Source of the DNA: Rhizodiscina lignyota
Taxonomy: Eukaryota; Ascomycota; Dothideomycetes; Aulographales; Rhizodiscinaceae
DNA length: 64,000 nucleotides
NCBI GenBank assembly: GCA_010015805.1
Contig: ML978123.1
Span: forward strand, 1,488,001-1,552,000
Direction: 5' to 3'
Shown: one piece after another, positions 24,211-35,474 of the stretch
Position numbering within the stretch: the stretch's first letter is position 1
How the letters are laid out: each line of letters opens with the position of its first letter
The notes under the pieces: model-generated
What the model saw: only the letters and a program-made list of their open reading frames with translations
What the model was told of the DNA's origin: nothing
Databases searched by the model: none
Translations under genes and position numbers: made by a program

Positions 24211-26689
24211 ATGCTGGGAATGTCTCAGCCGCAGGATACAGTCATTGATATTATTGAAGATGTACCAAGTACGCCGAATGAGAAGAAGACGTTTGTCTCC
24301 ACGTCCGTTACGGAAGTCAACAGCGATAGCCGACCATCCACAAACAATACCCCGCGCCCAGGTCTGAAAGGACGTCGACGAACTACGAAGGACGGCTTCA
24401 AGGACAATAACAACCTCAAAAGAATCGGCACAGATGGTGAAGAGGATTCCGTTCTCAGCTTGGGCAAGGTCTATTCCGCCGTGCTTGGCTTCAGCGTTAT
24501 TACGCGATACGTCGTTTTCATCTTGCCAGTGGCCGCTCTCCTGGCCGTCCCTGTCATTGTAACTGCAACCGTCGCCAAAGATGCACGTGCCGATGGCGTA
24601 CGACTCCTGGGCCTGTTCATCTGGATCGAAGTTGTCTGGTTCAGTTTGTGGGCGGCTAAGCTCATCGCGCAAATACTTCCGTTAATCTTCCAATTCTTCT
24701 GCGGCATTATCAGCTCGGGCACGCGTAAATATATGCTATTGCTCAAGGCGATTGAGATACCGATTTCCTTGCTAATATGGACCATCATCTGCTGGGGAAC
24801 CGTGCCGGTGATAACGACCTTCGAGCACACAGCGAACTTTTCTTGGGTTGTTACTCTTCGACGCGTCTTTCTCGCGTCTATCGCTGTTGCAGCATGCTTC
24901 CTTTGCGAGAAGATTATCGTCCAGCTCATCGGCATCAATTACCACCGGAAGCAGTTCAATGTTAGGATCAAGAACTCAAAGAAGCGCGTTCACATGCTCG
25001 ATGTTATGTATGAAGCGTCACGAAAACTCTTTCCCGCTTACTGTCCTGAATTCATTGAGGATGACTACATCATCCTTACTGGAGTTGACCACCGCCAGAA
25101 TCCGAAGGCAGCGGCAAACATCATTGGTGGCATTGGTTGGGTCGGAGAGAACGTCACGTCCGCCTTTGGCAATATGGCCAGCGAGATCACCGGCCAACAA
25201 GTCTCAACGACCGCTGCTCACTCAATTGTCGTCGAAGCCCTGGAGATGAAGACGTCGACTGAGGCACTCGCTCGCCGCGTGTGGACGTCTTTCGTCGAAG
25301 AAGGAAATGATGCCCTCTACCCTAGGGATATCGTTGAGATTTTGGGCGAAGAGAACAAAGCGGAAGCGGAGGAGATTTTCGATGCGCTCGATGTGGACCA
25401 TAACGGTGATATCAGTCTTGAGGAGATGGTTACAACTGTCGTGGAGATTGCCCGAGAGCGCAAGGACATGGCCAGGAGCATGCATGGTACGACAACTATG
25501 AATCGAATTGAAAGTTGAATAAGCTAATTAGATTGCAGACGTCAGTCAAGCCGTTCGCGTTCTCGACAGATTCCTCTCCTGTGTTGTTATCGTCTTAATC
25601 GCACTCATCTATGGTTCGTTCAATTTATCGCATCAATTGTGGTTTGTTGCTAACGCTAGACACAGCTGCTTTCTTTAGCTCCAGTTTTGCCCACTATTTG
25701 GCCACCATCGGTACTCAAGTCGCAGCAGTCTCATTTGCGATTGCGGGCAGTGTCCAGGAGTTCCTCGGCTCGTGCATTTTCTTATTTATCAAGCATCCTT
25801 ACGACGTTGGCGACCGGGTTCTCATCAACGATACCCAACTTGTCGTTGAACATATCTCATTGCTCTATACCGTGTTCCGCCGCATTGACAACAATCGCAC
25901 CGTTCAGGTCCCCAATATCGTCAATAACTCGACCTGGATTGAGAACGTTAGCAGAAGCAAGGCGATGAAGGAACAGCTCGAGATAGATATTGATGCCGGG
26001 ACGAGCTTCGAGGATGTCGAACTGCTGCGCGCTGAGCTCCAGATGTTTGTTCTCGCTCCTGAAAACAAGAGGGACTTCCTTCCTGCTGTAGAGATAGAGA
26101 TACTCGAGACGGACATGAAGAAGCTCGTACTACGTGTCGAGGTCACGCACAAGGTAGGCATTGGAGATTCCCTCATTATCAATTGCAGCTAATCATACAC
26201 TAGTCCAACTGGTCCAACGAGTTCCTCAGGTCCTCTCGACGGAACAAGCTTATGACTGCACTCATCTCCGCCACACGTGCCGTCCCCATCTACCCGCCTG
26301 GCGGTGCCGATGCGGTTCTCGGCGGCAACTTTGCTCCAAGCTATTCTGTCGCCGTCAGCAAGGCCGAGGCCGAGGCTGCAAGAGCAGAGTTCGTCGCGCA
26401 GAAAGAGGCGAAAAGAATGCAGGCTGTGCGGATGGCAGAGGCTCTGCAGAAGGTCGATGATGAGTTGAGTGGCGCAAGAGCTGAGAGTGTGACGACCGGA
26501 GCAGAGGTACAAACTGCTACGCTTGCGGTTGGAAGGAGGCCATTGAGTGTGGGATTGCAGGTGCAGGGTGCTGAAGGGAGGGCATCAATGGAGAGCAGGG
26601 CAAGCAGGAGGGAGAGAGGAGATGTAGCGGATTTCCAAGATCATTCGATGAGGGACAGGACTGGCATACGGAAAACTAAGAATGCATGA
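24211..26689 (+). CDS. MscS-family mechanosensitive channel with EF-hand
   Basis: Four exons, 24211-25486, 25539-25613, 25666-26153 and 26204-26689, encode 774 residues. All junctions keep frame (SMHG-DVSQAVRVL, ALIY-AAFFSS, THK-SNWSNEFLR). After a polar N terminus come four to five membrane segments. An EF-hand loop reading DVDHNGDISLEE lies near residue 394. Then follow the pore-lining helix region (AVSFAIAGSVQEFLGS) and the MscS beta domain (FIKHPYDVGDRVLI, VQVPNIVNNSTWIENVSRS). This EF-hand plus MscS layout matches fission yeast Msy1/Msy2 and Aspergillus homologs, ER or cell-membrane channels that limit calcium rise on hypo-osmotic shock. The C-terminal 130 residues are charged and poorly conserved. 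A second ATG three codons in (MSQPQD) is an alternative start. Confidence 0.92.
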
Positions 26690-27539
26690 GTGGGGAAACG
26701 GATGAGATGGTATACGCTTTTACGCAACGATTGATTTAGCGTGGCGTTAGGAGGTCGACTTCAAACATCTCTTTCAAGTTTAGTCATTTCCCATTTACAC
26801 GCATCAAAAGATAGATCTGTATAGGCTCGATTTCTCGTGAGTATTTCGTTGTAGATCATTCAGACGTACTCAAACCTGCTCTCAGCTACCCCGTTGCGAT
26901 GTCTTGTGAATCATTCTCCCAGCTTCAAATATGTTCTTTCTCGTGGGCAGCGAAGCAGAAAAGGATCCTTCAATGTCTACTCATGATCCCCATGTCTATG
27001 TCAAAGACTATCCTGATTGGTTCATCAGGTATGCCTTTGTCCAACACCCTCAGGGCCGCAATTATCAGATGCTCTACTGCTGTACCCGCCGGTTTTCTCT
27101 GTCGATGAAGTCGGGAGGTTCCAAGGCCATCTGAGAGAGGGCACTTCTTCTCTCGCCCACTATTGTCGAAACAAACGAAGAACATCCCGCCAACACCGCA
27201 CCGATTATCAGTTACCGGTCCACTTGGGCTCGAACAGGTACGAGTGTGCAGTATCTTAGCACTCAAGCCTGTAAAAGCCACTATTTGGGGGACAAGCGAT
27301 GATGTCGGTCGTCCGTGATTGCACCTATGGTCGGAGAGTTGAAATTGATAAGCGTGCTCTGAGTCTCGGTGTATCTAGTTCGTATATAGAGCATCATGGG
27401 GTTGCCTAATCGTACAAAAACTGGTTGGAATTATTGTGGCATCTAATTGCGTTCGTCTCGACGAGCGGGGAGTAGACGCTCAGCAACGACCTGGAAAGGA
27501 AGGGGGCTCAAGCAGTGTTCCAGCGCAGAAGTAATATAT
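26690..27539. other. Convergent intergenic region, nothing recognised
   Basis: This 850-bp stretch lies between the 3' ends of the channel gene and the thioesterase gene. It contains only short overlapping ORFs on both strands and presumably two 3' UTRs. Confidence 0.6.
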
Positions 27540-28535
27540 TTACAACTCCAAACTACCCTTAGACTGACTGTCCTGAAGCGTCAAGGTCCCATACTTTTTA
27601 ATCGGACCGAACCATTCTTCGAAGGTCTTATTCAGCTCCCCTTCGCCGATTTGCATGTGGTCTCCCGGCGTCTTTCTAAACTCCAAACCTTCCTTCTCAT
27701 CCAACTTCTTCAGGCCAATCCAATCTTCTTTATATATGCTCCTCTCCCGCAATGGGGTAATCTCCTTACTCGTACCATTGACTTCTGAGAACCACTGGCT
27801 CTCCTTCGGAATTACCGTCGTATCATCCGCGAACTCAATCATGACCAATTTATTCAAAGCGGCCAAGCGCTCCGCATACGTCATGTTCTTCAACTCCCGC
27901 TCATTGTTCACGTCCGCGAGCAAGTTTGAATATTCGAGGTAATCGTCGGTCGGCTCGAGGGTGGTATCGTTGATTTCGCGATAGTACTGAGCAGGTACAA
28001 GCCGGCTCTGAGCGAGTGAGCTCCAGGCATTCGACCTCAGCAGCGTCATGGCGCCTTTGCACAGCCAATCTCCCGCCTTGCAGCCCGTGAAATCTGATAT
28101 GCCATTGTGTGGGCTGCCATATGTAACCAAGTTCCAGAGCGGCGTGCTATTACACCTCTGCGCGTACACCCTTAGAAACAACCCGCCTTGGCTGAATCCT
28201 AATGCATTGAGTGCTGGCGCTGTCGATAGGACCGGGTGCGCTGCAATATCCTCGCATACTTGCTGTACCTGCTCCGTCACATTTCCGTAGAAGGTAGCAG
28301 TTCGGTCGCTGCCTCCGTCGTCGCTGAGGTGGATCGGGTATACGTAGGTGCCTGGGTTGATCTTCTCGGCGAGCGTAGCGACGGCCTTGATGCCATCGGC
28401 ATCAAATCGGTCGCCGAGACCATGCCATATCAAGAGAGGGAGCTGGGTGGATTCGATTGACGGGTGAGACAATACGGAGGAGGCGAGTGCAGCGAAGATG
28501 AGAGCGCTCGCGGTCGACCAGAGTGAATACATCAC
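27540..28535 (-). CDS. PPT1: Palmitoyl-protein thioesterase 1
   Basis: A single exon of 331 residues, close to the usual family length (about 306 in human). The first 23 residues are a signal peptide (hydrophobic core ALIFAALASSVLS), so the enzyme enters the secretory route to vacuole or outside. The alpha/beta-hydrolase core shows LPLLIWHGLGDRF (oxyanion side) and the nucleophile elbow GFSQGG with Ser115. YGSPHNGISDF follows, then Asp238 in FADDTTVIP and His293 in GDHMQI, giving a complete triad. The family removes fatty acyl groups from cysteines of proteins during lysosomal/vacuolar turnover. Several N-glycosylation sites (NVT, NDT, NMT, NGT, NKT) fit a luminal enzyme. Two adjacent ATG codons begin the frame; either may be used. 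Fission yeast fuses this enzyme to a dolichol pyrophosphatase; here it stands alone. Confidence 0.93.
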   Translation of the reverse strand: MMYSLWSTASALIFAALASSVLSHPSIESTQLPLLIWHGLGDRFDADGIKAVATLAEKINPGTYVYPIHLSDDGGSDRTATFYGNVTEQVQQVCEDIAAHPVLSTAPALNALGFSQGGLFLRVYAQRCNSTPLWNLVTYGSPHNGISDFTGCKAGDWLCKGAMTLLRSNAWSSLAQSRLVPAQYYREINDTTLEPTDDYLEYSNLLADVNNERELKNMTYAERLAALNKLVMIEFADDTTVIPKESQWFSEVNGTSKEITPLRERSIYKEDWIGLKKLDEKEGLEFRKTPGDHMQIGEGELNKTFEEWFGPIKKYGTLTLQDSQSKGSLEL

Positions 28536-29557
28536 GGTAGTAGGTGGTATGAGAGAAGCTTATCAATTGACTCTGAGAAGGATGGAATGGTGATCATACG
28601 AGGAATTCTCATTCCTCATCGTTGTGAGAGCATGCTGAAGCCCGTCGCAGCTGTACGCGCAGCTCCATGACGACCTCGACAAGGATGAGCTTCTAGATTC
28701 CCGCTAATGTACTAGCTTTATATGGCATAGCGGCTGCGGCTATTCGATCCATCCCTCTCCCGCTTTTGTATTCAGGTCTCGTGGCAGACTTGCACTTGGA
28801 ACAAACTCTTCTATGTTCAGCTGACGTGTTTGGTGCAAGATTCCCCACGTTGAGCTTTAAACGAGCAATTCTACTTAAACCGTTCTGCCGCGGCGAGTCT
28901 GTGTTGAGAATGCAGGAGCAACCCCAATCCTGCCGACGAGGCGGAACCTTACTTCGGTTCTTCGATTCTTCCATCGCACTTCTGAAGCATAGAATAATAT
29001 CAAATCTGTTGGTACCAATAACATATTGTTAGGAAACCCTCCATTAATAAAATATCTCTCCTACGCGTCTAAGCGCCCTACAGAACGCCCGCTGATCCAG
29101 CCCCCGATGACGAAGCAATTCCCTGCCAGTATTTCCCAAATATTGACCTGCAAGCCTTATGTTGGCAACAACAGACATACTTGCTTTCACAGGTTGAAGT
29201 CCAGCTCGTGGCTTGAGGCACTCTGCACACTTGTCAAATTATTGCGCTGCTCCGCCTCCCCTGGGGGCGAAGCCGTGCTTTCGAATGGCCGCCTTTCTGC
29301 CTTTAAGGCAAAAAATGTAACATAATCTCCGCAGCAGTGGGGCTCTAGACATTCTCTTAATAACACATCGTAATTTTTAGAGAATCTGGAGACAGCCAGG
29401 GAACCTTTGATGAGCTGCAGCGTCGGTGGGTTTGGACGTCGTCCAGCTCAACTATATCTGTGCACGCTTTTAATCTCTCACAATTTGTTTGCTCTCGTAT
29501 ACGTCAAGAACATGTTCTCCGATCCTTTCTCCCTTTACTCATAATAACTCAATCATA
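28536..29557. other. Divergent intergenic region, nothing recognised
   Basis: One kilobase between the thioesterase and the Cys-rich membrane protein starts. It should hold both promoters. No convincing ORF; composition is AT-richer near 28980-29350 than around it. Confidence 0.55.
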
Positions 29558-30479
29558 ATGTCGTCTAATCTCTTTTTCCAACCGTCTTGTCCTTCAGGTG
29601 GCCAGTGGTATGTCTGCGATTCAGACACATCCAAATTTGTCGGCTGTTGCGCGACCGATCCTTGCCACAGCAAAAACGGATGTCCAGCTGGTAATCTTAA
29701 GCCAGCAAGCTTCGATGCACAATACGAGGGCCAGTTTCATGACCAGCAATGCTCTGCCGGACGTTTCTGGACCTGCGCTACAACCGATCCACCGTTCCTC
29801 GGTTGCTGCGAAAGCAATCCATGTCAACCAGACAATTGTCCTTCGGGCAATTTGACTGCTGCGTTCTTGTCAAATGACCCAGATGCTGCTGCGGATTTCC
29901 TTGGCTCGACGGCACAGAGCTCCAGGTCTGGCCTATCTCCGGGAGCAATAGCAGGCATCGCTGTCGGTGGTCTCGTCGGGCTTATTTTGATCGCTGTCAT
30001 TGCATGGTTGTGGAGACGTACATCTCGCTTCAACCAGAAGTGCAATTCCAACATTCCCGAGGCTTCCAAGACAAACGACACCCATATTACGACTGTTAAC
30101 ATGGCGGAAAAGCGGGTTGGAGTTAGCGATGCAGAATGGACGGCTGGTACGCTGCAGGAACAATCACCTAAACGCGGTATTGTCTTATACTAATAAATCG
30201 ATAGGAGCATATGGTAGTCCGGCGCCTCCATACTACTCTCCTGAACAACAACAACAACAAGTCCAGTCACTACCGTACAGTTGCCAGTCATACCTTCCCG
30301 ACCACATGTACTGGGGTGGTAATCATGGCCCACAGAGCCGAAATGAATCACCTGCCAGGGGATTGGAGATACAGATACAGCCACAAGAGCTCGATTCCGT
30401 ACGGCCTCTACTCGAAATGCATGGAGACGACGTAATATCAGCGAAGATACGGCATTCGAGGGCTCCAGACAATCCTTAG
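29558..30479 (+). CDS. Single-pass membrane protein with duplicated six-Cys module
   Basis: Two exons, 29558-30146 and 30205-30479, encode 287 residues. The intron (58 bp) has donor GTACGC, branch TACTAAT and acceptor ATAG; splicing joins EWTA to GAYGSPAPPYYSPE and reaches the stop at 30477. Reading through instead gives a shorter protein ending GIVLY. The N-terminal 100 residues hold two copies of one module: Cys at 11, 20, 30, 31, 36, 42 and at 65, 73, 83, 84, 89, 94. Each contains a GCC pair and ends in CP(A/S)GNL. A linker rich in Ser leads to one membrane helix (about 128-152, GAIAGIAVGGLVGLILIAVI) followed by basic WRR, then a cytosolic tail with QQQQQ. There is no cleavable signal peptide, so the helix probably acts as the anchor with the Cys modules outside (inference). 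Resembles fungal surface-sensor or receptor-like hypothetical proteins; function unknown. Confidence 0.8.
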
Positions 30480-31144
30480 TTCAATGAAATTGCCTTACCA
30501 ACATGCAAAGAGGCAGTGGAATGATTTTGCATTTCCACTTGGGCTTAGCAGACATACTGATGGAAAGTCCAGGAGGTAATTGCACAAGGCGTTAAATTGG
30601 TTCCAGTTCAGCTGTGATATTAGACATGTATCATATGAGATTCTTTATGAAATCTTTCAATTCCGAAAGAATAGCTCTCGAATTAAGTTCTATTTCAAGA
30701 GAGACTCTGAGATGGTCTTTGAAATCGTGGAGAAATTGAGCCGCGAGAGCCGCCGTGGAAGCAAAGACATATTCGACCTCAAGAAATTCAGTCTTCCACC
30801 TTACTGACATTTGTTACACAAAACCAGTAGTCAAAGCATCAGAAGCCCCAAATGATGTTTCCGAGGTCGCAAACTCCCACTTTACTGGAATGCAGACGCT
30901 CGCCGAGTTTCCGCTTGGTGTCCTTCTCCACAGATCTCCAAAGGAAACGGCCTGTTCACTTCCGCCTACGTCGGCACTGCCGGTCTTGGAGTGAAATTTA
31001 CCCTTAGTATAGACGAAGTAATATGTTCATCCGTATTTGTATCTAATTGCTGTATAAAGTCGTTGTTGCCTAGGTCAGTTCACAGTGGTGCATTGAACTA
31101 CCGCATCTTTCAATCAGTCCCCAGCTCACACGACAACTTTCGAC
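30480..31144. other. Intergenic, nothing recognised
   Basis: This 665-bp stretch lies between two plus-strand genes. Short open stretches (30580-30807, 30755-30994) have no resemblance. It probably holds the promoter of the cupin gene. Confidence 0.55.
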
Positions 31145-31764
31145 ATGGCACCTGCTCAAGTTCGCCGAGTGCTCACATCACACTCTGAAGATGGCAAGGC
31201 TATCTTCAGTCACGACGAGGAATTGACTCTTGTCAACCCGGTAACAAAGAAGCCACCAACGGAGGGAAAGGATGATGGCTCAGTGTCAGGAGCATACATG
31301 GCTTTGATCCACAGGACAACCGGCTATCCTCCGACCAATCAGGGCGCAGACGACGAGCTCGATGTTTCAAACCTGCAGCGGTCCAAAGGCGGCGTATTTG
31401 GAGGCACTATCTGTGAAGTTGTCGAATTACCACCAATGAAAGAGACCGATAAGCTAGGGATGCATCGGAACCAGAGCATTGACTATGGAGTCATTCTGAA
31501 GGGCTCCGTAACCCTAGTCTTAGATGATGGAGTAGAGAAGACATTGAGGGAGGGAGATGTTTATGTGCAAAGGTATTAGAACCACCCCCGAGAGTCAGAG
31601 CTTCAGGGCTAATTCATGTTAATAGAGGCACGATGCATGCGTGGAAGAACTTGTCGGGCGAGACCTGTCGGTTCCTGACAGTGATCATCCCAGCCGAGAG
31701 TGTCAAAGTCGCCACGACAGGAGAGTATTTGCAGGCGTCAAAGTTGCCTGGGTTGACCGACTGA
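31145..31764 (+). CDS. Cupin-2 domain protein
   Basis: Two exons, 31145-31572 and 31626-31764, encode 188 residues. The 53-bp intron has donor GTATTA and acceptor AATAG and interrupts the cupin barrel; splicing restores DVYVQRGTMHAWKN. The double-stranded beta-helix is seen as GMHRNQSIDYGVILKGSVTL (cupin motif 1 region) and LREGDVYVQRGTMHAW (motif 2). The expected metal ligands H, E/D and H are only partly matched: motif 1 has HRNQSIDY and motif 2 supplies a His. Small fungal cupins of this type are of unsettled function; some sit beside oxidoreductases. It is convergent with the DsbA-like gene only 65 bp away. A metal-dependent small-molecule enzyme or binding protein is likely, but the substrate is unknown. 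Confidence 0.88.
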
Positions 31765-31829
31765 GTTCATTCAATCTTAACTACGTTCTTTCATGTTACA
31801 TAACCTACAAAAATCACGCTAGTGGCACT

Positions 31830-32571
31830 TCAGCAAGAGTCGCCAAACCTCTTCTGCTCGAATTCAGCCTCCGCCTTCACCTTCTTAAAGGCCTCAACAA
31901 ACGTTGATGGATCATCCGCGCCTTCAATTTCGACCCTGTCACTGATCGTGAAGTGTGGCACACCGCCAATGAATTTCATCTGTGCCTCCTTCACCTCCTT
32001 GTCAACCGCTGGCCCGCCCTTATCAGTCTCGAGCCAATCCTTAGCTTCAGCTTGATCGAGCCCAGCCTCCACCGCTGCCTTGAGGAGAACAGCATGACTA
32101 GTGATGTCCTGTTCCTTCTCGAAATAGGCTTCAAAGAGCTTTTCGACGACCTTGGTCTGCATCTCAGGTGATTTCGTCTTCGCAAGTTGGATCAGTCTGT
32201 GGCTGTCACGTGTATTTCCCGTTCGCCCTCCGAACTTGAAATTGATTCCCACGGAGTCGCCAACCATTGCAAGCCTTTGGAACATCATTTGAGATCGTTG
32301 AGCTCCAAATCGGCGAGCGTAGCGGGCCTGCTTGTCCTCGCCCTCATTGGGCGCCTCTGGGTCGAGGTAAAAAGGCGCCCAAGTGGTCGAGAAAGTGTCA
32401 TTGCTGTCTGGGTTCTCTTTCTTGAACTGTTCAATTCCCTTTTCGAGTCGCTTTTTGCCCACATAGCACCATGGGCAGACGGTGTCTGAGACTGTTCAAC
32501 TTAGTCAGCGGAAGCTCGCATAAATCGACTCTGTTTACGAACATACCGATATGGATCTGGAAATTCGTCAT
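31830..32571 (-). CDS. DsbA-like thioredoxin-fold oxidoreductase (FrnE type)
   Basis: Two exons, 32571-32547 and 32491-31830, encode 228 residues. The first exon holds only eight codons and one base (MTNFQIHI); the 55-bp intron has donor GTATGT, branch GCTGACTAA and acceptor AACAG. Splicing gives VSDTVCPWCYVGKKRL, where CPWC is the redox-active CxxC of the DSBA family (Pfam DSBA-like). The helical insertion follows, with NTRDSHRLIQLAK, and then GVPHFTISD, the cis-proline loop that faces the active site. FrnE-like proteins are cytosolic thiol oxidoreductases or isomerases linked to oxidative stress or polyketide pathways in bacteria. No targeting signal is visible. The short first exon is easily missed, and without it the protein would lack its active site. 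Confidence 0.92.
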
Positions 32572-33114
32572 TGCGCGTAGTCCCGGCCGAAAAGCCACTG
32601 TGTACAGCAATAGATGTTGAATGTAATAAGAGAGATATTCTCCGTTTTATATGAGTTTCGAACAGAACCACTTTGCGGTCGCTGGAAGGTATATATATAT
32701 GGATTACCAATCCGTGATGGCGAATCTCGGGCTCTCGGATGCCGCCAACACCCCGAGATAATTGGAGGGGAACTTTCAACTCCAACCAAGCAGACAGGGG
32801 AGTACCTGAGTCCCTTTTGATTTTGTAATGATGGAGCTTTTTCATTGGCCTTCGAACTGCCTTTGACAATTATGTTGCCGTGAGAAGCTCATCGTATTGG
32901 TTTGCTCGTGCCGATGTCCCCACTCGGGTAAGTTCGAATATCACTTTCTGTCATTTTCTACACATCTGCTCAAAGATTTGGAAGCAGGAGGGTAAAGGAA
33001 CCGGAAGAATAAACGTTTTATTGGAGCTGTCATATCTCTTTCATGGCTTCCATTGGTCCAACGCCGCGCAATGCATAACAGACATCGCTCAAAATCAGGA
33101 ATGTGCAAAGCACA
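32572..33114. other. Intergenic upstream of the DsbA-like gene and downstream of the kinesin gene
   Basis: These 543 bp contain a TATA-like tract at 32690-32701, about 120 bp upstream of the DsbA-like start, and otherwise no recognisable element. Confidence 0.55.
32690..32701 (-). promoter_or_regulatory. TATA-box-like tract
   Basis: Run of alternating TATATATATAT about 120 bp before the ATG of the DsbA-like gene. The position fits a core promoter; it could also be a simple AT repeat. Confidence 0.35.
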
Positions 33115-35474
33115 TCATATACAACCCACCCCCGTTCTCATGTTCTCAACAGTCTTCAGGCCTACACCTTTCAAAGCACCTAGCTGTGCTAGGTCGGTGA
33201 TGTCGTCCACGTCCATTTCGCATAGTGCCCCAACAATCGCCTCAGCTCGTTTTGCGCCAACCCCCTTCAATCCACGGATCTGAGAAATGTCCCGGGTATT
33301 GATGATCTGTAACAGATGAGCTGTTCGAGGCGTTTGTGTCAGTGGATCGGAGAAGGTGTTCGTATCTGGGCTCGCCGGAGCGTCACCCGAGACGAAGTGA
33401 TCCGACCGAGGAGGTATGAGGGCATACGAAGGAAGCGCAGGTTTTCGAAGCGTAGTTTTGGGCTTCGTAGTCGCTCTTGATTTTGGTTTAGAGCAATGCT
33501 CATCCTCGCAGTCATCGTCTTCGCCTAAGACATCTTGCCCCTCATCGTAATCATCGTCCTTTGAATCATCGCGCACAGCCTTCCTCTTTCTCCTGGCAGG
33601 ACTCGCATTAGAGAGCTCCGGTGCTCCATCATGGCAAGGATCTTCCCTCAGAGATTGCGTAGTGCTCTTCTGGCCCTCGATTTTCTCCTTCAGCGCCCTA
33701 ATCTTCCCCTCCAACTTCTCATTGCCCTTAAAGTACGGAAGGGCCAGTTCATACATGCGCAGGGCGCTCGAATTCTCACCTCTAGCTACATGCTGCTTCG
33801 CCATTAGCAGGAACTGCAGCCCTTCCCCTCTTGATCCATCTTCCTTCTCAGAAACTCTTTGCTCCAATGCATCTAGCCGTCTCTGAAGATCTTCAGGGAG
33901 TGCTTGTGTTGGCTGCGACTGGGCCTCCAGAGCCTTCTCCGCGAGCTTCTCATCAATGCGACGAGAGATGAGGTCCTCCAGGAGTTCTTGCGACAATCCT
34001 TGCTGTGCTCCAGCAGCGAATTTGGAAGACCGGGTAACCGATTCGGATGGGCGCATCAGCTTCGATGGGCGGCTAGAAGTGCCATGGATGTCTAATGTGC
34101 GTTTATCTGTTCTCTTTTGCTGGTGGGAGAGCGCCTGAGATTTGCCTTCTTGACTACGTTGCTTGTCTGAATACACGGAAAATGCCTTGACAAGCTTGTC
34201 AGTCTTGTCTGGTTTCTCATTTGCACCAACATGTACATTATGGGACGCTACTGAGATTGCACGTAGCGGCTGTCGCTGTATTGAAGGTCCAGTAATCGAA
34301 GCGGTGGCTTTAGTGACTGCGCCCGGGCCACCAAACACTGGTTCATTCTCAATCTCATTGACCTCAATCTTCTTGGTCCTGTTGGCGAAGTTTAAAGAGC
34401 TCAAGGTGTCTTGGTGATAGCTCCGTGAAGGCGCGAGATTGAGTATCATAATCGTCAGACCGTTGTTCTGGCCTAGTGAGAGTATTCGAGTCATCTTCGA
34501 CTCGCGGTATGGTATACGAGACTGTTTCTTGCTGATCGCTTCGACGCATTGGGCTAGCACGAAAAGGGACTTGTTGATGCTTGCAGACTCCACTAAGCGT
34601 TCGCGATTGTTGTCTGTCCGGCGGTTGTCCTCGGATCCTGCAAGATCAATTGCTGAAGCTGTACTGACGAGGGTATGGCTATCGCTGATCTGTGTGAGCT
34701 TTACGCAGAGGATTGCGTGGCTACGTGAAGAGTGTGCGTTCAACTGCGGCTTCCGTCAGTGTCTGGATGGTTGACAACCCGGCGTTTTCCCGCCCTACCT
34801 TGGTGGCAGATGTTGATCGATTGACATTAGCCTGGTCGTACAGGTACTCAAACTCTTTTAGGGTTGTACACGGTCTCTCCGTCAATCCTACTACCACGGT
34901 CTTTCCTCCATTATCCCGGATTGGCAACCCTGCAGGTGTTCGCTTTTCTGGGGGCTCGAAGAGGTCGAATACACGATCGTTGTAAATTTCATAGTAGCTC
35001 ATAGCCACTTCTACTTGTTTATCGCCCCCAGAATCCTTCTCAATCTTCCTTGCCCGCCTGTATATCGCGCTAAGGAGACGAGGAATTACGCCGCGGTCTG
35101 CGAGGGACTTTCCACCGCGCATAGTGTGTGTTTTGCCTGTGCCAGTGACTCCATAAGCGAAGAGAGTGACATCAAAGCCGCCGAAGAGGTGCTTGACAGT
35201 TGGCGACACTGTATCCACGTCAGTTGCTACGTTCTTCTACATTTTCCTGGACCGCAGATATACCTTCGTTCTCGAAAAGTTGTTGCTGAGTCGCATGTTG
35301 ATCATATACGCTGTTGAACTGGAAGCTGAATAGTTCTGCTTCGTTCTTCGGATTGGGTATCTTAAGGATGTTCGGATTCGTGTCGTCGTTCGCTGAGTCG
35401 ACGGTGACAATAGTGTCTTTTTCCAGCTCGGCCTTCCCTGGCGGGCGTATACGCGCGATAACGCGAACGCTCAT
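33115..35474 (-). CDS. Kinesin motor with C-terminal helix-hairpin-helix (kinesin-10/Kid-like)
   Basis: Three exons, 35474-35264, 35208-34799 and 34743-33115, encode 749 residues. Introns are 55 bp, joining LFENE-VSPTV and STSATK-LNAHSSRSHA. The motor is N-terminal: MSVRVIARIRP start, P-loop GVTGTGKTHT (90-99), switch I NAHSSRSHA (209-217) and switch II DLAGSE (240-245). A neck follows with NFANRTKKIEVNEIENEP. The middle is charged and includes a coiled-coil-like piece (LPEDLQRRLDALEQRVSEKE) and a TPR-like helix pair (GLQFLLMAKQHVARGENSSA). The C terminus has paired helix-hairpin-helix motifs (IRGLKGVGAKRAEAIV and LGALKGVGLKTVENM), a DNA-binding fold that in KIF22/Kid holds chromosome arms. 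The arrangement points to a chromosome-associated, plus-end motor in mitosis or meiosis. Confidence 0.9.

Noticed and set aside
18731-32571. A full biosynthetic cluster around the NRPS-like gene (with cupin and DsbA-like proteins)
   Set aside because: Channel, thioesterase and other housekeeping-type genes lie between, and no transporter, regulator or tailoring enzyme is adjacent to the NRPS-like gene.
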